From: Bacteroidota bacterium
GTDB taxonomy: Bacteria; Bacteroidota; Bacteroidia; Flavobacteriales; Weeksellaceae
Assembly (NCBI GenBank): GCA_023419095.1
Contig: JAEZYN010000095.1
Location: forward strand, 1-22,143
Length of the DNA: 22,143 bases
Reading direction: 5' to 3'
Of the stretch, positions 16,726 to 22,143 are shown in pieces. The notes beneath the pieces were generated by a model that had not been told where the DNA came from, did not search any database, and worked only from the letters and a program-made list of their open reading frames with translations. The translations under genes were made by a program, and so were the position numbers. Numbering within the stretch: the first letter of the stretch is position 1; each line of letters starts with the position of its first letter.

Positions 16726-17370
16726 ATGATGAAATTTAGTATTATTAAGAGGAAGAAGAATATATTAGGGTTAATTACAAATGCCCAGTTTATTAGTCTT
16801 CTTCTTTTAATTGCTTTATTCTCCGCCATACAGTTCGCTACAGGCAAACTGGTTGAAATCACAATGCTTCTTTTCTGCGTTTCTATTTTTGCTTTGATAA
16901 TTTATTCGATGTTTGACTATGAAAAGTTGAATGCAGAAATAGCCGGCGTATTTTCTCTCGAAAAAGATCAGGTACAGATAGGTGTAGTGAAAATTTTATA
17001 CCCAGAAATACGCTCGATGATGATTGAGACTAATTTTTTCAAGGGTCAACAGCGATATCCGGGCGCTTCCAGTTTTTTTGGCCCATGGAACTATATTGGG
17101 AAAAATAATTTTGTACGCATTAAATGTATCGACAACCGAACTTTCAATTTTGAGTTCCAAATACTTTCTGAGATTGATTTAAAGAAATTAAATGAACAGT
17201 TTGCCGCATTACTGCTTGATGGCAAGATAAATATTTACAGTCACTCTCTTCATAAAGTACCCAGGTCGGTAAAGCAAACTCCGTCATTTCTGCTTTACGT
17301 AATAAAATTGGTGGATTCTAAAATAATTGGCAAAGAATACTCGGAGAGAGTATTAAAGGATAGATACTGA
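16726..17370 (+). CDS. Two-helix membrane protein of unknown function
   Basis: I do not recognise this 214-residue protein. After a basic N-terminus (KRKKN) two membrane helices lie at about 24-42 and 47-66. A soluble domain of about 145 residues follows, with alternating hydrophobic strands (ILYPEIRSMMIE, NFVRIKCIDNRTFNFEFQI) and a helical end. This resembles bacterial PH-domain membrane proteins, but only in outline. The start is ATG 16726 or 16729; the frame is open further up but only through the preceding terminator hairpin. The gene is visibly more AT-rich than its neighbours and has no promoter of its own that I can see. It converges on tagI. Confidence 0.7.
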   Translation: MMKFSIIKRKKNILGLITNAQFISLLLLIALFSAIQFATGKLVEITMLLFCVSIFALIIYSMFDYEKLNAEIAGVFSLEKDQVQIGVVKILYPEIRSMMIETNFFKGQQRYPGASSFFGPWNYIGKNNFVRIKCIDNRTFNFEFQILSEIDLKKLNEQFAALLLDGKINIYSHSLHKVPRSVKQTPSFLLYVIKLVDSKIIGKEYSERVLKDRY

Positions 17371-17397
17371 TTGGGAAAGCTGCCGACTGTTCAAATG

Positions 17398-17955
17398 TCA
17401 GTTTCGGAAATGGCAATCTGCCACATGATCGTTCACCATTCCCGTCGCCTGCATGTGCGCGTACATCACCGTTGAGCCCAGAAATTTAAAGCCGCGTTTT
17501 TTCAGGTCTTTGGCTAATCTATCGGAAATAGTACTTGTTGCAGGCACATCTTTTAGAGTCTGAGGATGGTTAATAACGGGTTTTCCATCTACAAAATTCC
17601 AGATGTATTTAGAAAAAGTACCGAATTCCTGCTGTACTTCCACGAAGCGCTGCGCATTATTTATTGTTGCTAAAATTTTCAGGCGGTTCCGGATGATGCC
17701 GGCATCCTGCATCAGTTCTTCAACTTTCTCCTCAGAGTAGTGCGCAATCTTTTTATAGTTAAAATCATCAAATGCACTTCTGAAGTTTTCACGTTTTCTG
17801 AGTATCGTGTGCCACGAAAGACCGGCCTGAAAGCTTTCAAGCACCAAAAATTCAAAAATTGTCTGATCATCATAGACGGGTACACCCCATTCCTCGTCAT
17901 GGTATTTTCTGTAGAGATCATCTTTTTCGCACCACGCGCACCGAATTTTTTCCAT
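17398..17955 (-). CDS. tag: DNA-3-methyladenine glycosylase I
   Basis: Tag removes 3-methyladenine from alkylated DNA as the first step of base-excision repair. The 185 residues align well with E. coli TagI. The zinc ligands are present: Cys6 and His19 at the N-terminus (RCAWCEKDDLYRKYHDEEWG) and His177 and Cys181 at the end (NDHVADCH). Glu40 in LVLESFQAGLSW matches the base-recognising Glu38 of E. coli. It is a single gene converging on the unknown membrane protein with only 27 bases between them. No clear terminator was seen downstream. Confidence 0.96.
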   Translation of the reverse strand: MEKIRCAWCEKDDLYRKYHDEEWGVPVYDDQTIFEFLVLESFQAGLSWHTILRKRENFRSAFDDFNYKKIAHYSEEKVEELMQDAGIIRNRLKILATINNAQRFVEVQQEFGTFSKYIWNFVDGKPVINHPQTLKDVPATSTISDRLAKDLKKRGFKFLGSTVMYAHMQATGMVNDHVADCHFRN

Positions 17956-17969
17956 TGCAGACTTTTATT

Positions 17970-17977
17970 CAAATTTA
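17970..17977 (-). promoter_or_regulatory. -7 element for tag
   Basis: The complement of CAAATTTA reads TAAATTTG, an exact TAnnTTTG match, ending 14 bases before the tag ATG. No clear TTG box was found at the right distance. Confidence 0.55.
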
Positions 17978-18150
17978 ATATTTAAAAAAGAAACAGTTTT
18001 AATCTGCGTTTTCAAAAGGTCTAGTAAACATATTAGTATTTCGTTAAGAATAATTTAACTTTCATTAAACAATGAAGGAATAGATATTGATAAAAACTAG
18101 TCATCAAATTACACTTTTCATTAAATATTAATCACAAAAAATAATTAATT

Positions 18151-18450
18151 ATGGACAGACAAGATTATAACGACGCCGAAAGAGCAGTCGATCAGACAAA
18201 GTGGACGGTTAACGATTACGCAGACCGCGCTAAAGACTACATCCGCGAGGAAAAAAGAAATAACCGTGAAGCAACCAGCGAAGGTTGGATGGCACGCGCG
18301 AAAGAAAACATCAAAGATGCATGGGAAGATACCAAAGATGCCGTCGCTGATGCCTGGGAAAAAACCAAAGACTGGAGCGATGATGCCGCAGATGACGTAA
18401 AAGATGCCGGCGAAGACGTGAAAGCTGAATGGAGAAAAAGCACCAACTAA
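18151..18450 (+). CDS. Small acidic LEA-like repeat protein
   Basis: This 99-residue protein is highly charged, without signal peptide, membrane helix or Cys. From residue 51 to 94 it consists of four tandem 11-residue units, each starting with Lys: KENIKDAWEDT, KDAVADAWEKT, KDWSDDAADDV and KDAGEDVKAEW. Eleven-residue amphipathic repeats rich in Ala, Lys, Asp and Glu are the mark of group 3 LEA proteins and related hydrophilins, which are disordered in water and become helical on drying or against membranes. A role in desiccation, osmotic or general stress is therefore likely but inferred. The N-terminal half may hold weaker repeats. It has a long AT-rich upstream region and its own terminator. 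Confidence 0.82.
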   Translation: MDRQDYNDAERAVDQTKWTVNDYADRAKDYIREEKRNNREATSEGWMARAKENIKDAWEDTKDAVADAWEKTKDWSDDAADDVKDAGEDVKAEWRKSTN

Positions 18451-18473
18451 TCATAATTTCATATAGTTAGATG

Positions 18474-18503
18474 AGGGAGCCGAGAAATTGGTTCCCTTTT
18501 TTT
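18474..18503 (+). terminator. Rho-independent terminator of the LEA-like gene
   Basis: GGGAGCC (18475-18481) pairs with GGTTCCC (18490-18496), with one G-U pair, around eight bases, followed by seven T. Confidence 0.85.
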
Positions 18504-18525
18504 ATGCTTTGAGCAATAAAAATTT

Positions 18526-18533
18526 TAAATTTG
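18526..18533 (+). promoter_or_regulatory. -7 element for fabI
   Basis: TAAATTTG matches TAnnTTTG exactly and ends 20 bases before ATG 18554. A TTTG at 18508-18511 is the nearest -33 candidate, but its 14-base spacing is short. Confidence 0.6.
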
Positions 18534-18553
18534 TGATAAATAATAACGATACT

Positions 18554-19369
18554 ATGTCATACGGATTACTCAAAGGGAAAAAGGGAATTATTTTTGGCGC
18601 GCTGAACGATCAGTCCATCGCCTGGAAAGTGGCTGAGCGATGCCATGAAGAAGGCGCGGAATTTATCCTGTCTAATGCTCCCATCGCAATGAGAATGGGT
18701 GAAATCGACGAACTTGCAAAGAAAACAGGCTCTGATGTCGTGGCTGCAGATGCAACTTCAGTGGAGGATCTCGAAAAACTTTTTGCGCATGCTCAGGAAA
18801 AATACGGGAAAATAGATTTCATTCTCCACTCTATTGGTATGTCCGTGAACATCCGGAAAGGAAAAGCCTATACCGACCTTAATTACGATTTCCTCGAGAA
18901 AGGCTGGGACGTTTCTTCGGTTTCATTCCACAAAGTGATGAAAGCGGCTTGGGACAAAGACATCATGAACGAGTGGGGATCTATCCTTGCTCTTACGTAC
19001 ATTGCTGCACAGCGAACCTTCCCGAACTACGGTGATATGGCTGATAACAAATCTTATTTGGAAAGCATCGCGAGAAGCTTTGGATACTATTGGGGTGACC
19101 GGAAAGTGCGCGTGAATACAATTTCACAGTCGCCTGTGATGACCAAAGCGGGTGCCGGCGTGAAAGGGATCAGTGGCTTTTTCAACTTCGCTGACAGCAT
19201 GTCGCCACTTGGAAATGCCGATGCAATGGACTGCGCGAACTATTGCGTAAGTCTTTTCTCCGATCTTACCCGAAAAGTCACGATGCAGAATCTCTACCAC
19301 GACGGCGGATTCAGCAATACAGGAGTTTCACAGAAAATTGTAGATAAATTTGAAGATTTCGAAGGCTAA
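18554..19369 (+). CDS. fabI: Enoyl-[acyl-carrier-protein] reductase (NADH), FabI
   Basis: FabI reduces the enoyl-ACP in the last step of each fatty acid elongation cycle, in the cytosol. The 271 residues have the FabI variant of the short-chain dehydrogenase fold: the divergent nucleotide motif GALNDQSIAWKVA (15-27), LHSIG (91-95), Tyr149 and the catalytic pair Tyr159-x6-Lys166 in PNYGDMADNK. The stretch following GMSVNIRKGKAYTDLNYDFL is the form seen in Bacteroidota. ATG 18554 (MSYGLLKGKKGIIFG) is chosen because an in-frame ATG at 18488 would lie upstream of the promoter. The gene ends before a strong terminator. Confidence 0.97.
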   Translation: MSYGLLKGKKGIIFGALNDQSIAWKVAERCHEEGAEFILSNAPIAMRMGEIDELAKKTGSDVVAADATSVEDLEKLFAHAQEKYGKIDFILHSIGMSVNIRKGKAYTDLNYDFLEKGWDVSSVSFHKVMKAAWDKDIMNEWGSILALTYIAAQRTFPNYGDMADNKSYLESIARSFGYYWGDRKVRVNTISQSPVMTKAGAGVKGISGFFNFADSMSPLGNADAMDCANYCVSLFSDLTRKVTMQNLYHDGGFSNTGVSQKIVDKFEDFEG

Positions 19370-19388
19370 AAAACTTCACTTAAAATAC

Positions 19389-19423
19389 AAATTCCGCTTT
19401 TTTCGAAAGCGGAATTTTTTTTT
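19389..19423 (+). terminator. Rho-independent terminator of fabI
   Basis: A 12-base stem, AAATTCCGCTTT (19389-19400) with AAAGCGGAATTT (19406-19417), loop TTTCG, and T to 19423. It may also stop the minus-strand transcript, though with a weaker T run on that side. Confidence 0.9.
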
Positions 19424-19430
19424 ATCTCGA

Positions 19431-19744
19431 AATCTGCGGAATTACAGGAAGGCTTTCTTTGCCATTCTCCTATACACTCTGCACAGAAAGGCCTGTAAGT
19501 TTCCCAAATCACAATATTGTACCCTGTCAATTTTCCGGCTAACGGCTTTTTCCACCGCAAGGAGGTCGTGTTCGTCAGTTCTCTTACGTCCATTTTTACC
19601 TTTGCAGGCTGCTGCGGAGATTTTGCCAGCTTCGCCATGTTTACCGTTTTTACAAGATTTTGAATTTCCGTATCAGTCGTGGTTTGTTTTGCATTAATGC
19701 TGGCAAACGAATACAGAAGGCTTAAGGTACAGGAGTCTTTTCAT
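19431..19744 (-). pseudogene. Remnant of an M28-type metallopeptidase gene, frameshifted and internally deleted
   Basis: An ATG (19744-19742) overlaps the threonine aldolase stop as ATGA and begins a signal peptide, MKRLLYL. That frame stops at TAA after 16 codons. One base removed near 19723 joins it to the frame that continues SLLYSFASINAKQ, a fitting end for a signal peptide, and is open to beyond 19431. From about VNMAKLAKSP on, this frame reads KVKMDVRELTNTTSLRWKKP, then GKLTGYNIVIWETYRPF. I recognise this as the fibronectin-like C-terminal part of flavobacterial M28 peptidases. The similarity ends near 19486 and a degraded WQRK follows near 19460. The whole catalytic domain is missing. 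The family call is from memory, not from a search. Confidence 0.6.
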
Positions 19745-20772
19745 TTTAAATTTTTTATTTCGGATACGAATTTATTCACTATTTCATCAGGTGTAGCCCA
19801 GGATGTGAGGATTCTAATGGCGGCGCGGCCATCTTCAAGTTTTTTCCACACGTAAAAATCAAAGTTGATTGTAAGTATGTCGATCTGATCTTGAGTAAGG
19901 ATCGGAAAGATCTGATTGGTAAAAGTTTCCGAAAGAAGTTCGCAGCCCATCTCGCGGAAAGCCAATTTTATCTTCATCGCCTGCGCATTGGCGTGCGCGG
20001 CCAGTTCGAAATAGAGATCATCGCGAAACAGTTGCTGAAACTGTATTCCGAGCAAACGTCCTTTCGCCAGCAACGCTCCTTTTTGTTTTAAATGATAACC
20101 AAATTCGTCCTGCAGTTGGGAGTTATTAATGATGATTGCTTCACCGATGAGCGCGCCATTCTTAGTTCCGCCCAAATAAAATGCGTCGGTAAGTTGTGCG
20201 ACATCTTTTAAGCTCAAATCACTATTTTCAGCCATCAAAGCGTTACCGAGCCGTGCGCCGTCCAGAAAAAGAAAAAGATTTTTTTCGCGGCAAAAGTTGT
20301 GCAACTCGTGCAGCTCTTTTTTGGAATAATGTGTGCCGATTTCCGTAGAGTTTGAGATGTAGACCAGTTTCTGCTTCACCTGATGCGGAATATTTTGGTG
20401 CGAATCGATAACATTCCGGATGTCATGAGGCTTAAGTTTTCCGTCTTCAGTATAAACCGCGTGAACTTTGTGTCCGGTTGCTTCTATCGCGCCACTTTCG
20501 TTCGTGAATATATGCCCGGTTTCAGCCGCCACTACGCTTTCGTGCGGCCGCAGGAAAGCTGAGATTGCAATCAGGTTGGCCTGCGTTCCGCCAGAGACGA
20601 AATGTACAGCTGAATTTTCGCTTTCCATTTTTGCCCGGATCAGTCGCTGTGCTTCGAGCGAATACTCATCAAATCCGTACCCGTTTTGCTGGGTAAGATT
20701 TGTTTGTATAAGTGCCTCCAGAATCCTTGGGTGGGCACCTTCAGCATAATCGTTTTTAAAAGAATATTTCAT
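19741..20772 (-). CDS. ltaE: Low-specificity L-threonine aldolase (beta-eliminating lyase family)
   Basis: This PLP enzyme splits L-threonine or allo-threonine into glycine and acetaldehyde in the cytosol. The 343-residue length and motifs fit the family. SGGTQAN (60-66) binds the cofactor phosphate, and ETGHIFTNESGAIEATGHKV (84-103) is typical. LDGARLGNAL (170-179) has Asp171 and Arg174, and GGTKNGALIG has Lys204 for the PLP Schiff base. The flavobacterial form starts MKYSFKNDYAEGAHP. A perfect inverted repeat lies in its leader. The stop codon overlaps the ATG of the decayed peptidase gene, so the two once formed an operon. Confidence 0.93.
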   Translation of the reverse strand: MKYSFKNDYAEGAHPRILEALIQTNLTQQNGYGFDEYSLEAQRLIRAKMESENSAVHFVSGGTQANLIAISAFLRPHESVVAAETGHIFTNESGAIEATGHKVHAVYTEDGKLKPHDIRNVIDSHQNIPHQVKQKLVYISNSTEIGTHYSKKELHELHNFCREKNLFLFLDGARLGNALMAENSDLSLKDVAQLTDAFYLGGTKNGALIGEAIIINNSQLQDEFGYHLKQKGALLAKGRLLGIQFQQLFRDDLYFELAAHANAQAMKIKLAFREMGCELLSETFTNQIFPILTQDQIDILTINFDFYVWKKLEDGRAAIRILTSWATPDEIVNKFVSEIKNLK

Positions 20773-21018
20773 TGATTTTTAAGTATTAGCAAGAGCTAAT
20801 TATAAAAATAATTTTTGACTAGTAATTTTCGGTGGTATAAATGTAGGATAAAAATTGGGTTTTTTCGCGGTGCTGAATCAGTTGAATAACTGCCATTCTG
20901 TGAAAGAAAATTAGAAAATTTGCTCTGCTAATATGCCCCCTAAAAAAACTAATAACCTCTTTTTTTCAAATTTTAATTGGCAAATTGGCATGGAATCATT
21001 TGTACAGTTTCCCAGGAG

Positions 21019-21044
21019 ACGCGCTTTTCGGAGCGCGTTTTTTT
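21019..21044 (+). terminator. Strong orphan terminator (+ direction)
   Basis: ACGCGCT (21019-21025) pairs with AGCGCGT (21032-21038) around TTTCGG, with a T run from 21038 to 21044. No T run follows on the minus strand. The nearest plus-strand gene upstream, fabI, already has its own terminator. Confidence 0.85.
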
Positions 21045-21061
21045 ATGGCCATATTTAATGT

Positions 21062-21069
21062 TAGATTTG
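21062..21069 (+). promoter_or_regulatory. -7 element for the DtxR-family gene
   Basis: TAGATTTG matches TAnnTTTG and ends 20 bases before ATG 21090. It lies 17 bases after the orphan terminator, so the gene is insulated from upstream transcription. Confidence 0.6.
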
Positions 21070-21089
21070 TAGAAGATATTGTCTAATTT

Positions 21090-21746
21090 ATGCTATCACT
21101 CACCGAAGAGAATTATTTAAAAGCTATTTTTCATCTTGTAAATGATGAAAATACGGTAACAGTAAATGAAATAAGCAAATTGCTGAACGTCAAGATGCCG
21201 AGCGTGAACAACATGATGAAAAAGTTTGCCGCGCGAAAATGGGTGGTCTATGAAAGTTATAAACCGTTAAAAATAACATCTGAAGGTAAGAAACAAGCGG
21301 CACAGATTGTTCGGAAACACCGGCTGACTGAAATGTTTTTGGTTGAAAAAATGAATTTCGGCTGGGAAAACGTGCACGAGATTGCGGAACAGTTGGAACA
21401 TATCCATTCCGAGGAATTTTTCGACAAGATGGACGAACTGCTCAATTTTCCGAAATACGATCCTCACGGCGAACCCATTCCCGATAGAGACGGCAACATC
21501 ATTGCACAGGACCTTAAAAAACTGAGTGAATGCACTGAGGGACAACTGCTTGTTTTCACTTCTGTTACTATAAGCGACGACGATTTCCTGGCGTACCTCA
21601 GTGCAAAAAAACTGGAACTTGGAAAAGAAATCGAGATTCTTCAGATTGAAAAATATGACCGGTCGATGACGGTTAACACTGATGGTGGACAGATGGTTTT
21701 AAGTAAAACTATATGCGAGAAAATTTTGGTAAAAGAGCATTTGTAG
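21090..21746 (+). CDS. DtxR/MntR-family metal-dependent transcriptional repressor
   Basis: This 218-residue regulator has an N-terminal winged helix (about 5-64, recognition helix near NVKMPSVNNMMKKF), a dimerisation and metal-binding domain (about 65-140), and a C-terminal FeoA/SH3-like domain (about 145-218). Likely metal ligands are His77, Glu81, His96, Glu100, Glu103 and His104. Glu100 occupies the place of Cys102 in DtxR, as in manganese-sensing MntR. However, the two N-terminal acidic ligands of MntR appear as Asn8 and Lys11, so iron versus manganese cannot be decided. Such proteins bind DNA when loaded with metal and shut off uptake genes. No transporter is next to it. Confidence 0.9.
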   Translation: MLSLTEENYLKAIFHLVNDENTVTVNEISKLLNVKMPSVNNMMKKFAARKWVVYESYKPLKITSEGKKQAAQIVRKHRLTEMFLVEKMNFGWENVHEIAEQLEHIHSEEFFDKMDELLNFPKYDPHGEPIPDRDGNIIAQDLKKLSECTEGQLLVFTSVTISDDDFLAYLSAKKLELGKEIEILQIEKYDRSMTVNTDGGQMVLSKTICEKILVKEHL

Positions 21747-21759
21747 TGCGTTTGACGGC

Positions 21760-21792
21760 TTTTGGCACATTGCACCAATTGGCTTAACTTTG
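21760..21792 (+). promoter_or_regulatory. Promoter of pruA
   Basis: TTTTG (21760-21764) and TAACTTTG (21785-21792) are 20 bases apart, close to the Bacteroidota consensus. An imperfect dyad, TTGG...CCAA (21762-21778), lies between them. The -7 box ends 35 bases before ATG 21828. Confidence 0.7.
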
Positions 21793-21827
21793 TGCAGCAT
21801 TTAATATTAATTGAAAAATTTAAAGAT

Positions 21828-22143
21828 ATGACTAAAGCAATCTCCCAGGTTCCGTTTGCTGTGAATGAGCCGGTAAGAGCTTACGAGCCCGGATCTCCTG
21901 AGGTGAAATCACTTATTTCCACCTATAAAAAAATGTGGGGCCAAAAATGGGAAATCCCAATGTTCATCAATGGTCAGGCGGTGAAAACCGATGAAAAAGC
22001 ACCCATAACTTCACCACAGGATCACAAACACGACCTTGGCTTTTACTATAAAGGTACGATGCAGCACGTAGACGATGCCATCGACACAGCGTTGGCTGCA
22101 AAAGAAAAATGGAACAAACTGGGCTGGGAGCACCGCGCAGCGA
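21828..22143 (+). CDS. pruA: L-glutamate gamma-semialdehyde (1-pyrroline-5-carboxylate) dehydrogenase, N-terminal part
   Basis: The frame opens at ATG 21828 and runs off the right edge after 105 codons. It begins MTKAISQVPFAVNEPVRAYE, followed by EVKSLISTYKKMW and the pattern IPMFINGQAVKTDEKAPITS. This is the N-terminus of PruA-type aldehyde dehydrogenases (group of human ALDH4A1), where the segment before the Rossmann fold has the same form. PruA oxidises glutamate semialdehyde to glutamate with NAD in proline breakdown. The catalytic Cys and Glu lie beyond the window, so activity cannot be judged. It has its own promoter 35 bases upstream. Confidence 0.9.
   Translation, partial: MTKAISQVPFAVNEPVRAYEPGSPEVKSLISTYKKMWGQKWEIPMFINGQAVKTDEKAPITSPQDHKHDLGFYYKGTMQHVDDAIDTALAAKEKWNKLGWEHRAA

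Larger units (their letters stand above)
20773..21089. other. Divergent intergenic region, AT-rich, with several inverted repeats
   Basis: This 317-base stretch lies between ltaE (-) and the DtxR gene (+) and has no coding frame I can support. It holds a perfect repeat ATTAGC-aaga-GCTAAT (20785-20800) in the ltaE leader. A small hairpin CAGTT-gaat-AACTG lies at 20879-20892, and an imperfect dyad CAAAT/ATTTG at 20981-21002. It also holds a terminator pointing right with no gene before it (21019-21044) and the DtxR promoter. An unannotated short transcript is possible. Confidence 0.6.

Noticed and set aside
19350..19697. 115-codon plus-strand frame after fabI
   Set aside because: It runs through the fabI terminator and opposite the peptidase remnant, with no motif.
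20978..21006. Sigma-54-like promoter (TTGGCATGG...TTTGTA) before the orphan terminator
   Set aside because: The GG and the downstream G are 12-13 bases apart instead of the required 10, and the -12 GC is missing.

Overview
The window comes from a member of the Bacteroidota, most likely a flavobacterium of the Chryseobacterium/Kaistella kind (Weeksellaceae). This rests on the genes of Alternative Complex III, a Bacteroidota-type FabI, a GbsR/MarR-controlled RND pump, the almost complete lack of Shine-Dalgarno sequences, and repeated copies of the Bacteroidota promoter signature TAnnTTTG (with TTG about 17-20 bases upstream where visible). No database was searched; the placement is from recognition of protein families.

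Layout. (1) 2-2745 (+): the end of actC, then actD, actE and actF, the distal part of the operon for the quinol:cytochrome c oxidoreductase Alternative Complex III, closed by a strong terminator. (2) 2823-4518 (+): an unrecognised two-part lipoprotein followed after one base by apt. (3) 4642-7997 (+): one transcription unit with a clear promoter: a membrane-anchored TPR protein, ribH, a GT2 polyprenol-phosphate glycosyltransferase starting at TTG, and an overlapping ArnT-like GT-C enzyme. (4) 8087-8944 (+): a YpfJ-type zinc metallopeptidase. It converges on (5) 9015-15302 (-): a complete RND efflux operon in the order regulator, membrane fusion lipoprotein, inner-membrane pump, outer-membrane channel, with an inverted repeat over its promoter. 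(6) 15419-17370 (+): a SUI1/YciH factor whose promoter sits so close to its ATG that the mRNA should be leaderless, a uridine phosphorylase, and an AT-rich membrane protein of unknown function. (7) 17398-17955 (-): tagI. (8) 18151-19369 (+): a small acidic protein with LEA-like 11-residue repeats, then fabI. (9) 19431-20772 (-): threonine aldolase and, overlapping its stop codon, what looks like the wreck of an M28-type peptidase gene. (10) 20773-22143 (+): a 317-base intergenic region with an orphan terminator, a DtxR-family metalloregulator, and the start of pruA.

Most of the window is ordinary core genome: respiration, purine salvage, riboflavin, fatty acid synthesis, base-excision repair and proline catabolism. 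Its accessory parts are the RND operon, the GT2/GT-C pair, the membrane protein at 16.7 kb and the LEA-like gene. I see no insertion sequence, prophage, CRISPR array, tRNA or rRNA gene. I found no convincing new multi-gene system. The items most worth a second look are the LEA-like repeat protein, the decayed peptidase gene, the predicted leaderless initiation-factor mRNA, the probable operator of the efflux operon and the orphan terminator at 21.0 kb.
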